Source of the DNA: Chloroflexota bacterium | GTDB lineage: Bacteria; Chloroflexota; Limnocylindria; Limnocylindrales; CSP1-4 | DNA: 5,000 nt | Assembly: GCA_021812735.1 (NCBI GenBank) | Contig: JAKAMV010000742.1 | Span: 1 to 5,000 of the forward strand | Direction of reading: 5' to 3' | In this document: positions 1 to 5,000 of the stretch, piece by piece | Layout of the letters: every line of letters begins with the position of its first letter | Numbering within the stretch: position 1 is the first letter of the stretch | Position numbers and translations under genes: made by a program | The notes under the pieces: model-generated | Seen by the model: only the letters and a program-made list of their open reading frames with translations | What the model was told of the DNA's origin: nothing | Database searches by the model: none

Positions 1-1
1 T

Positions 2-421
2 CTCGCGAAGCTCGAGCTCGCGACTGGGGAGGGGCTCCTGACGCTCCACCCCGACGGCGACCCGCTGCGGCTGCACGGCAACGTGGTCCGGGCGTCGGGG
101 ATCGAGCACATCGCCCTGCCGTGGTCGGGCGGCCACCTCCTGATGGTCGACGCGTCCCCGGTCACGGCGGCCATCGCCGTGGCCGGCGCAGCCGCGGGGA
201 TCGGGGTGGGGGAGGGGACGGGCATGCCGGCGGTGGAGGTGGGGATCGACCTGCGGCTCCGCGCGGCGACCTGGCGCGTGGCGCGCGTCGGCGAGCGGTG
301 CTGGCACCTCCTCGCCGCCGACGGCGGTCCGTCGCTGCTGCTGGAACTCGACGCCGACGGCATCCCGACCGCCGCGCACGGCGCGACCTGGCCGCTCGAG
401 CTCGAGGCGCCCACCGCGTAG
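2..421 (+). CDS. Hypothetical protein, 3' end only
   Basis: The reading frame is open from the left edge of the window to a TAG stop at 419-421, so at least 139 C-terminal residues are present and the start lies outside. A GTG at 83 is in frame, but the frame continues upstream of it with similar composition (LAKLELATGEGLLTLHPDGD), so I treat that GTG as internal. The product alternates short hydrophobic stretches with Gly/Asp turns (for example GHLLMVDASP, CWHLLAADGG, SLLLELDADG). This suggests a mostly beta-strand soluble domain. I see no signal peptide, membrane helix or catalytic motif and do not recognise a family. The next gene begins about 80 bases later on the same strand and could be co-transcribed, but nothing links them functionally. 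The frame is favoured over overlapping frames because those give Arg/Gly/Ala-rich low-complexity products. Confidence 0.6.
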   Translation, partial: LAKLELATGEGLLTLHPDGDPLRLHGNVVRASGIEHIALPWSGGHLLMVDASPVTAAIAVAGAAAGIGVGEGTGMPAVEVGIDLRLRAATWRVARVGERCWHLLAADGGPSLLLELDADGIPTAAHGATWPLELEAPTA

Positions 422-499
422 GGGAGTGGCCGTGGGGGAGTGCCACGCCGTGGCCGCTCGCCCGTCTCGTCTCCCGCAGGGCTGGGGGTCGAGGTGTCG

Positions 500-1309
500 A
501 TGGGCGGAGAGGCGATGCGGGGGCGGGCGCTGACTGCAGCCGGGCCCGCGGTGCTCCTGGCCGCCGCGCTCTGGCCATCGCTCCGGCCGGCCGGCGCCGT
601 CGTCCTCGTGGCAGGCTGGCTGCTCCTGCGGCTGGCCCGTCGCCCGGAGGCGATCGCCTGGGCCGCGGTGCTCCCGATCGGGCTCGTCCTGCCGTGGCCG
701 GACCTGCTCGGCCCGGACGCGCCGCTGGGTGCCGCGGGCTGCGTCGACCCGCTCTCGGCCATCGCGGTGCACCGGGTGGCGGTCGGCCTGTTCGGGCTCG
801 CGGTCGTGGCCGTCCTGGCGCGCGCGAACGGCTCGGGCGCTCGGGAGATCGGCCTCCGCCGGCCGCGCAGGGTCGAGGCCGTCGCGGCGGTCGGGTGCGT
901 CGCCGTCGTCGCGGTCGGCGGCCTGTGGATCGGCCCCTGGCTCGCCCAGCCGTTCTTCGGCCGCCTCGACTTCCCGACGCCGCTCGCCGCGCTCGTGCCG
1001 GCGATCGCCTTCGGTCTCGCCAACGGGGTCCTCGAGGAGGTGGGCTACCGGGGCGCGATGCAGGGCTGGCTCGGGCGGGCGATGCCGCTGGGCTGGGCCA
1101 TCGGGATCCAGGGGCTGGCCTTCGGCATCGTGCACGCGGGGCCGGAGGTGCTCGCGCTGCTGCCGGTCCACATCGCGCTCATGGGCGCCGTGGGCGTCAT
1201 CGGCGGCGCCGCGCGCGAGCGGCTGGGCTCGCTGTGGCTCCCGATCGGCGTCCACGTCGGCGCCGACATCGCGCTCTACGTGGGGCTGGCCTGCCGGGCG
1301 GCGGGCTAG
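500..1309 (+). CDS. CPBP family intramembrane metalloprotease (CAAX protease / bacteriocin-processing type)
   Basis: This is a polytopic membrane protein of about 269 residues. The three CPBP (Abi/CAAX) motifs are visible in order: EEVGYRG with the EExxxR signature at residues 179-184, FGIVH (FxxxH) at 208-212, and HVGAD (HxxxD, where many members have HxxxN/B) at 252-256. The glutamates and histidines are the expected metal and catalytic residues. Hydrophobic segments lie near residues 11-24, 31-45, 51-65, 92-107, 126-145, 162-178, 198-212, 217-235 and 247-265. A GLRRP stretch at 118-122, typical before the core domain, precedes the catalytic half. I prefer the ATG at 500, which has GAGG five bases upstream. 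A GTG at 440 (289 residues) and an ATG at 515 are in-frame alternatives with worse ribosome-site spacing. Relatives include eukaryotic CAAX prenyl proteases and bacterial bacteriocin-immunity proteins. The substrate of this copy cannot be inferred, and no peptide or bacteriocin gene is adjacent. Confidence 0.88.
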   Translation: MGGEAMRGRALTAAGPAVLLAAALWPSLRPAGAVVLVAGWLLLRLARRPEAIAWAAVLPIGLVLPWPDLLGPDAPLGAAGCVDPLSAIAVHRVAVGLFGLAVVAVLARANGSGAREIGLRRPRRVEAVAAVGCVAVVAVGGLWIGPWLAQPFFGRLDFPTPLAALVPAIAFGLANGVLEEVGYRGAMQGWLGRAMPLGWAIGIQGLAFGIVHAGPEVLALLPVHIALMGAVGVIGGAARERLGSLWLPIGVHVGADIALYVGLACRAAG

Positions 1310-1331
1310 GGGCCAGGCCGGTGGCGAAGGC

Positions 1332-1347
1332 CCGGCAACGTTACCGG
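1332..1347. repeat. Imperfect 16-base inverted repeat upstream of vapBC
   Basis: CCGGCAACGTTACCGG is self-complementary at 7 of 8 base pairs, the exception being the fifth pair (C/A). It lies 22 bases after the protease stop codon and 20 bases before the vapBC -35 box. It could be an upstream operator or part of a weak terminator for the protease gene. There is no T-run after it, so a canonical intrinsic terminator is not supported. Confidence 0.3.
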
Positions 1348-1367
1348 CTCGGCGGGCCCCGCACCCG

Positions 1368-1396
1368 TTGACAGGGAAGGCTCGAAGCAGTATTAC
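1368..1396 (+). promoter_or_regulatory. Sigma-70-type promoter of the vapBC operon
   Basis: A consensus -35 box TTGACA (1368-1373) is followed, after exactly 17 bases, by TATTAC (1391-1396), which matches the -10 consensus at four of six positions including the key A2. The vapB start codon is 30 bases further on, and GGAGG at 1413-1417 lies eight bases before the ATG as a good ribosome-binding site. In DNA this GC-rich, a perfect -35 with ideal spacing in the only gap before the operon is unlikely to be chance. Transcription start is not determined; about 1403 would be expected. Confidence 0.75.
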
Positions 1397-1399
1397 TGC
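1387..1399. promoter_or_regulatory. Candidate VapBC operator: 13-base perfect palindrome over the -10 box
   Basis: GCAGTATTACTGC is a perfect palindrome around a central T (GCAGTA / TACTGC) and wholly contains the -10 box. AbrB-type VapB antitoxins generally bind palindromic sites in their own promoter, and the VapBC complex represses the operon. The position here would block RNA polymerase directly. The assignment as operator is inferred from position and symmetry. Confidence 0.55.
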
Positions 1400-1425
1400 C
1401 ATAGGTAAGACTGGAGGCGAGGGAC

Positions 1426-1668
1426 ATGCGGATCACGACGAAGGGGCAGGTCACGATCCCACAGGAGATTCGCGAGCGGATGGGCCTGCTCCCGAACACC
1501 GAGGTGGAATTCAAGGTCGAGGGCGACGTCGTCGTGCTGGTCAAGGCCCTGGCGAGATCGCGCCCCACGAGGGGTTCGCGAGCCGTGGCAGCTCTCAGGT
1601 CGAGCCGGGCCGACTTCGGCGGGATGTCCACCGACCAGATCATGGCGCTCCTGCGGGGCGAGCCATGA
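1426..1668 (+). CDS. vapB: VapB-type antitoxin, SpoVT/AbrB DNA-binding domain
   Basis: This is an 80-residue protein of typical antitoxin size. Residues 1-40 form an AbrB/MazE/SpoVT swapped-hairpin domain, with the recognisable start MRITTKGQVTIPQEIRERMG followed by the strand-rich EVEFKVEGDVVVLVK. Residues 41-66 are a basic, probably flexible linker. The tail MSTDQIMALLRGEP (67-80) is the usual short helix by which such antitoxins occupy the toxin's active site. The protein should neutralise the downstream PIN ribonuclease and bind its own promoter as a dimer or as a toxin-antitoxin complex. The ATG at 1426 is supported by GGAGG eight bases upstream and by the promoter at 1368-1396. Its TGA stop overlaps the toxin start (ATGA), so the two are translationally coupled. 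Confidence 0.92.
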   Translation: MRITTKGQVTIPQEIRERMGLLPNTEVEFKVEGDVVVLVKALARSRPTRGSRAVAALRSSRADFGGMSTDQIMALLRGEP

Positions 1669-2075
1669 TCGGCGTCCTGGTCGACACGAACGTCCTGGTC
1701 GACGTCATCACGCGGGATCCCCAATGGGATGCTTGGTCGGGGGACGCTCTCGAGCGGGCCGCCGAGCGATCCGTGCTGGTCATCAACCCGATCGTCTACG
1801 GGGAGCTCAGCGTGGGCTTCCGAACGATCGAGGAACTCGACGCCGTCCTGCCCGAGGACCTCTACCGCCGCGAGCCGCTCCCGTTCCCCGCAGCATTCCT
1901 TGCCGCCAGGGCGTTCGATGCCTACCGACTGCGCGGCGGCACGCGCGCCACGCCCCTGGCCGACTTCTACATCGGCGCACATGCAGCCATCGCGGGCTAC
2001 CGGCTGCTGACCCGGGACGCGGCGCGCTACCGCACGTACTTCCCGCGCCTCGAGCTCATCGCCCCGGAGGCCTGA
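1665..2075 (+). CDS. vapC: VapC-type toxin, PIN-domain ribonuclease
   Basis: This is a 136-residue single-domain PIN protein, a normal length for VapC. The conserved acidic residues are all in place: D7 in the N-terminal VLVDTNVLVD strand, E47 in YGEL, D100 in PLADFYIGAHA and D118 in LTRDAARY. Together they should bind Mg2+ or Mn2+ for RNA cleavage. VapC toxins usually cut tRNA or rRNA and stop translation when the labile antitoxin is lost. Which RNA this one cuts cannot be read from sequence. The start is the ATG at 1665, which overlaps the vapB stop. A much longer open frame runs upstream from 729 in the same phase, but it is an Arg/Ser-rich shadow of the protease gene and is not part of the protein. 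The active site looks intact, so the module is probably functional. Confidence 0.93.
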   Translation: MIGVLVDTNVLVDVITRDPQWDAWSGDALERAAERSVLVINPIVYGELSVGFRTIEELDAVLPEDLYRREPLPFPAAFLAARAFDAYRLRGGTRATPLADFYIGAHAAIAGYRLLTRDAARYRTYFPRLELIAPEA

Positions 2076-2089
2076 GCCGGTCGCCACTC

Positions 2090-2117
2090 CCTTCCGATAA
2101 TGTGAGTTATGTATCGT
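2090..2117. other. dif-like XerC/XerD recombination site candidate
   Basis: This 28-base element in the gap between the converging vapC and AbiEi-like genes can be laid out as an 11-base left arm CCTTCCGATAA, a 6-base spacer TGTGAG and an 11-base right arm TTATGTATCGT. The ATAATGT...TTATGT core is that of bacterial dif sites. By hand it matches the B. subtilis dif sequence, as I remember it, at about 18 of 28 positions and the E. coli one at about 16. It is locally AT-rich within very GC-rich flanks. It could be the chromosomal dif or a Xer site used by a mobile element. The outer right arm diverges from consensus, so confidence is moderate. Confidence 0.4.
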
Positions 2118-2174
2118 CTGGCTGCGCGAGGCGCATCTCGAGGGCTCGACGGAAGGCGCCCGCGGAGGCGTACC

Positions 2175-2789
2175 TCATCTGCCGACCCCAGCGAGGGCGG
2201 CTTCAACCAGCCGCTGGACCCGGCGACCGCGGGGGCGAGCCGCCTCGCGGAGCAGCGCCGGCGTGGTGAGCCCTCGGCGCAGCGCCTGGCTGACGGTCGC
2301 CGAGACCTGGTCGGGCGCCATGCCCGCCGCCGCGACGTCGGCGATCGTGCGGGCAGGCGCCGTCAGCCGAACGCCGTGGCGGCTGATCACGTCAGCATCG
2401 GTGAGTGGGTGCGTCGTGGTGTGGATCGTCACCCCGGGCTGGGCGACCAGTCGGCGACGCGCGCGAGGCACCGTCAGGTGGACCTGGTCGGCGATGATGT
2501 CCGACAGGTCGAGAAGCTCGAGCGCCGACTCGTGCGACACGACGGCGCGCGGTGCCTGGCGCAGCCAGGCGGCGACGATCTCCTCGCCCGGCGCCGAAGG
2601 GTAGTCGCGCAGCCGGTACAGCCCGCGGGCCACCCGCAGGAAGCGCCCGGTCTTCGTGTGATGGGTCAGCAGCGCGGAGCTGAAGCCGTGATCGAGCGCC
2701 TGGCCGGCCGTGAAATGCCCGGCCTGGGCACTGGCCGTCTCGAACAGGGCTTGCTGGTCGGGCCCATTGCGTCGTGGGTTGTCGTTCAC
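2175..2789 (-). CDS. Type IV toxin-antitoxin AbiEi-family antitoxin-like protein, without visible AbiEii partner
   Basis: This is a 204-residue protein. Residues ~15-62 form a winged-helix domain (GHFTAGQALDHGFSSALLTH, then GRFLRVARGLYRL). It is followed by the middle region typical of AbiEi proteins: VVSHESALELLDLSD (83-97), DQVHLTVPRARRR (101-113) and GVRLTAPARTIADVA (139-153). Residues ~160-204 are a basic helical tail. AbiEi proteins are DNA-binding repressors of the abiE operon and counteract AbiEii nucleotidyltransferase toxins. The start is GTG at 2789, because an in-frame TAG lies two codons upstream. That GTG overlaps the stop of the decayed DUF3800 frame by four bases (GTGA). The ribosome-binding site is weak. 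A TAGCAT hexamer seven bases before the GTG would fit leaderless transcription. No AbiEii-like gene lies on either side, so this may be an orphan regulator or have a partner elsewhere. Confidence 0.8.
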   Translation of the reverse strand: MNDNPRRNGPDQQALFETASAQAGHFTAGQALDHGFSSALLTHHTKTGRFLRVARGLYRLRDYPSAPGEEIVAAWLRQAPRAVVSHESALELLDLSDIIADQVHLTVPRARRRLVAQPGVTIHTTTHPLTDADVISRHGVRLTAPARTIADVAAAGMAPDQVSATVSQALRRGLTTPALLREAARPRGRRVQRLVEAALAGVGR

Positions 2790-3199
2790 ATCCTAGATGC
2801 TACTTTGGACGTCAACGACAAAAGTTGCTCGGGCGGTCGGGGCCCGCGCCAAGCCTTCGCCTGCTGGCGGCGGGAATGATCATTACCAATCAGGCCCGTC
2901 ACGTCCTCGACGAGCCGGCGACGCTCGGCCGAGTGCTCAAACTGGCGCCGGTTCAGCAGCGTGGCGGCCTTGACCTCGTAGGACTGTGCGTCCGTCGCCG
3001 GGAACGCCGCCCGCACCGCAGCGTGGAGCCAGCGGCTCAGGTCGCGACTCGCAGCCTCGGGCGCGCAGACCGCGACCAGCGTGTTCCACGGGCTGAGGTC
3101 CCCGGGTGTCGGGTAGCCACTCTCATCGATGTACGCGAGCGTCTCAGGCCACCGGAGGGCAGGGCGCGCCTGTATCGTCGGGCGCGCTGCTGGTCGACG
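2786..3199 (-). pseudogene. DUF3800 domain protein remnant (no start codon, C-terminal half missing)
   Basis: Read leftward, an uninterrupted frame runs from an in-frame TAG at 3200-3202 to a TGA at 2786-2788. Its first part resembles the N-terminal half of DUF3800 proteins: LAYIDESG at 3116-3139 (the hallmark start of the domain), PWNTLVAVCAPEAASRDL after it, and YEVKAATLLNRRQF near 2939-2980. DUF3800 proteins are usually about 220-270 residues and begin within a few residues of this motif. Here no ATG, GTG or TTG precedes YIDESG in frame, the nearest upstream GTG (about 3235) is cut off by the TAG, and resemblance ends near 2885, after VEDVTGLIG. About 33 unrelated residues follow. The only later start is a GTG at 3016 (76 residues), which would drop the motif. 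The frame's end overlaps the AbiEi start by four bases, so translation of a fragment remains possible. DUF3800 genes are often found near defence and mobile genes; their activity is not established. Confidence 0.55.
2872..2887. repeat. Inverted repeat at the DUF3800 homology breakpoint
   Basis: GGGAATGATCATTACC contains the perfect 10-base palindrome AATGATCATT (2875-2884) and pairs again at the outer GG/CC with one mismatch between. It lies about 85 bases upstream of the AbiEi-like start, where the DUF3800 resemblance stops. It could be an operator for the winged-helix AbiEi-like protein or a rearrangement scar. Symmetry and position are the only evidence. Confidence 0.3.
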
Positions 3200-3264
3200 C
3201 TATCGCCCGAGCCTTCGCCCTCGCTTATCGCCGGTCACTTCGACGTCGGGACGACGACCGCCAG

Positions 3265-5000
3265 CTACTCACGGGAGCGCTCGAGGTTGAGCGCGAGGAG
3301 GCGCTCGAGGACAGCGGCGTCGGGGAGGTCGGCCGGCCAGCCGTAGGCGGCGAGGACGGCGGCGTCGAGGTTGGCGTGGGCGTTGGCGAGCCAGGTGGGG
3401 CGCTGGTTGTAGAGGTTGGTGAGGGTGCGCTTCTCGAGGTCGGCGGGGACGAAGCCGGGCGGGTTGAGCCAGCCGTCGCGGAGCTCGACGAGGCGGCGGG
3501 CGGCCTCCCCTACCCTGACGCGCTGGACGTCGGTGGGGTCCGGCGGGAACGGGAAGGTCTCGAAGCAGGTGGTGGGCGTGTAGGTGAACCCCGACAGTGC
3601 TTCCCTGCGTTGCGCGCCGGCAGTCCGCCTTGACCACGCTTCGTGCACACGAGACTGCAGAATGCCGAAGAAGTAGTCGTCGTCGCGCGCGAATGCGATC
3701 AGCCGGCTGTCAGGCAAGGTGGTGGCCGGGACCCATGCGAAGATCCGGTACGGCGAGAGACGGGTCGTCACGATGTAGCGACCGCGCCCAGCGATAGCGC
3801 GACGGAAGCCCGACCTCGGTTCGACGTGCAGCCACCAGCGCTCGGCGTACGAGACCCGGCTATTCGTCCGGCGTTCGGGCAGAACGTTCTGCCGAACGTA
3901 CTCGAACGGGGCTTCGTACAGCGCCGCTTCCGCCTCCGACATATCGACGCCGAAGTCGATGATCCAGAGTCCGCGCGGCCGGCCATTGACGTCCTCGCCG
4001 TTGATCCACGGCCGAACAACATCAGCATTGGACCGACCATCCGGGTTTGGCGCACTCAACATTCGAGCTGCAGTTGCAGCATCGATCTCAAACGGCCCAC
4101 CCTTGGTATCCCCCATGAACGAGACTCCGCGGTTTGCGAGGAGCGGTTGGATCCGGGTCAGGTCGAGGCCGGAAGTCAGATTCGTGTTGATCCGGTCGAC
4201 CGCAACGCCGTTAAGGTCGATTTCCGCCTCGGATCCGTCGTCCTGGCCGACGAAGCTGATGTGGACGGCGGCGCCTGCCAGGACCCAGGGATCATCTGAC
4301 CGAGCGAAGAAGACCTGACCGGTCTCTGCGATCCGCTGGAGCACCTTTCGGCTGGCGCCTGACCTAATCGACTGGTTTGCGAGGAGGCCTGCTCGGCTTG
4401 TCGACTGGCTCTCGATCTGGGCCCGCGCCTTCTCGTGCCAGTACGTGACGAAGTCGGCTTCACGCGGGACTCGGCCGTCGAACACGGCGAAGAGCGTGTC
4501 CACGTAGTCATCGCCGAGCCCGCGGCGCATCCACTTGCCGCCCAGGAACGGCGGATTCCCCACGATGAATTCGGCCTCGGGCCACTCGGCCTCGCGGGGG
4601 TTCGCGGGGTCGGAGAGGTCGAGCAGGGCGTCGCGGTTCTCGATGTGGTCGAGGCGGCGCAGGATGGGGTCCCGCGCGTAGCCCAGGCCGTGGCGGATCA
4701 TCCACTGGATCTCGCCGATCCAGACCGTGACGCGCGCGAGCTCGGCGGCGTAGGCGTTGAGCTCGATGCCCAGCACCGCCTCGGGGCCGATCTGCGGGAC
4801 CTGCATCGGCCGGCGCAGCACGAGCGACCCCCAGTTGATGGCCTCGAACTCGAGGTCCTTGAGCGCCCACAGCGAGACGATCAGGAAGTTGCCGCTGCCG
4901 CACGCGGGGTCGAGGACGCGCACCCTCCGCAGTCGGGCCAGGAACGCCTCGAAGATGGCGTTGGGGTCCTGGTCGCGCGGTGTCGACTTCGTCACCTTCC
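3265..5000 (-). CDS. MmeI-like class I SAM-dependent DNA adenine methyltransferase, C-terminal part
   Basis: The frame enters from the right edge and ends at TAG 3265-3267, giving about 578 C-terminal residues. The GTG at 4995 is internal. Numbering from that codon, VLDPACGSGNFL (27-38) is methyltransferase motif I (SAM binding). GIELNAYAAELARVTVWIGE (76-95) is the following acidic-strand region, and NPPF (147-150) is the catalytic motif IV of N6-adenine methyltransferases. Residues ~320-460 include WINGEDVNGRPRGLWIIDFG and AERWWLHVEPR, as in MmeI-type target-recognition domains. TPTTCFETFPFP (473-484) and LTNLYNQRPTWLANAH to the end match the usual C-terminal domain. Full members are about 900-1000 residues, and type IIL enzymes carry an N-terminal PD-ExK nuclease in the same chain. 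That part is outside the window, so restriction activity cannot be judged. The family also includes DISARM DrmMI methyltransferases. The gene looks intact here, but residues ~180-465 have lower GC than the flanks. No other restriction or DISARM gene follows downstream. Confidence 0.88.
   Translation of the reverse strand, partial: KVTKSTPRDQDPNAIFEAFLARLRRVRVLDPACGSGNFLIVSLWALKDLEFEAINWGSLVLRRPMQVPQIGPEAVLGIELNAYAAELARVTVWIGEIQWMIRHGLGYARDPILRRLDHIENRDALLDLSDPANPREAEWPEAEFIVGNPPFLGGKWMRRGLGDDYVDTLFAVFDGRVPREADFVTYWHEKARAQIESQSTSRAGLLANQSIRSGASRKVLQRIAETGQVFFARSDDPWVLAGAAVHISFVGQDDGSEAEIDLNGVAVDRINTNLTSGLDLTRIQPLLANRGVSFMGDTKGGPFEIDAATAARMLSAPNPDGRSNADVVRPWINGEDVNGRPRGLWIIDFGVDMSEAEAALYEAPFEYVRQNVLPERRTNSRVSYAERWWLHVEPRSGFRRAIAGRGRYIVTTRLSPYRIFAWVPATTLPDSRLIAFARDDDYFFGILQSRVHEAWSRRTAGAQRREALSGFTYTPTTCFETFPFPPDPTDVQRVRVGEAARRLVELRDGWLNPPGFVPADLEKRTLTNLYNQRPTWLANAHANLDAAVLAAYGWPADLPDAAVLERLLALNLERSRE

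Noticed and set aside
121..1371. A 416-codon rightward open frame overlapping the first gene and the protease
   Set aside because: Its product is low-complexity Arg/Gly/Ala-rich sequence, typical of a shadow frame in high-GC DNA, while the overlapping frame carries clear CPBP motifs.
729..1664. A long N-terminal extension of the VapC toxin in the same phase
   Set aside because: The extension is Ser/Arg-rich shadow sequence across the protease and vapB. The PIN domain begins normally at the ATG at 1665, which is coupled to the vapB stop.
1341..2087. A 248-codon leftward open frame antisense to vapBC
   Set aside because: It covers two genes with strong family signatures and a clear promoter on the other strand, and its own product has no recognisable domain.
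2118..2174. Possible bidirectional terminator between vapC and the AbiEi-like gene
   Set aside because: GC-rich partial inverted repeats can be drawn, but none has a long uninterrupted stem with a T-run on either side.
2109..2879. A 256-codon rightward open frame antisense to the AbiEi-like gene
   Set aside because: It is Arg/Gly-rich without domain features, while the opposite strand encodes a recognisable winged-helix antitoxin.
2110..3179. Direct 9-base repeat TGTATCGTC at 2110-2118 and 3171-3179, bracketing the AbiEi-like gene and DUF3800 relic
   Set aside because: A 9-base match somewhere in 5 kb is expected by chance. The second copy lacks the TTA core of the dif-like arm, so it does not support an excisable module.
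3203..3264. Possible terminator after the methyltransferase (CGAG/CTCG pairing around 3208-3222)
   Set aside because: The stem is only about four base pairs with no following T-run on the minus strand.
3643..4299. A 218-codon rightward open frame inside the methyltransferase
   Set aside because: It is antisense to a conserved enzyme, has no visible ribosome-binding site, and its product resembles no family I know.

Overview
The window is very GC-rich DNA (roughly 65-75% in most stretches). Codons end mostly in G or C and GTG starts are common. This suggests a high-GC bacterium such as an actinobacterium or a Chloroflexota lineage, but no marker gene fixes the taxon.

Layout. The left part reads rightward (+). 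It holds the 3' end of an unidentified gene (2-421), a CPBP-family (CAAX protease-like) membrane metalloprotease (500-1309), and a compact toxin-antitoxin operon. That operon is an AbrB-type VapB antitoxin (1426-1668) overlapping by 4 bases a PIN-domain VapC toxin (1665-2075). It has a well-formed promoter, and a 13-base perfect palindrome covers the -10 box, which suggests autoregulation. The right part reads leftward (-). It holds the C-terminal ~578 residues of a large MmeI-like DNA adenine methyltransferase (3265-5000, N-terminus outside the window), a decayed DUF3800 remnant (2786-3199), and an AbiEi-family antitoxin-like protein (2175-2789) with no AbiEii toxin beside it.

The two gene groups converge on a 99-base gap (2076-2174). 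An AT-rich element at 2090-2117 in this gap resembles a XerC/XerD dif site.

Interpretation. From about 1.4 kb rightwards the window looks like a small defence and mobility-associated cluster: vapBC, AbiEi-like, DUF3800 remnant, and a restriction-modification type methyltransferase. Signs of turnover are the truncated DUF3800 gene, the partnerless AbiEi, and a lower-GC block inside the methyltransferase that coincides with its expected target-recognition region. I see no RNA gene, CRISPR array, complete insertion sequence or clearly new multi-gene system. The most unusual items are the dif-like site at the convergence point, the palindromic vapBC operator candidate and the methyltransferase mosaicism.
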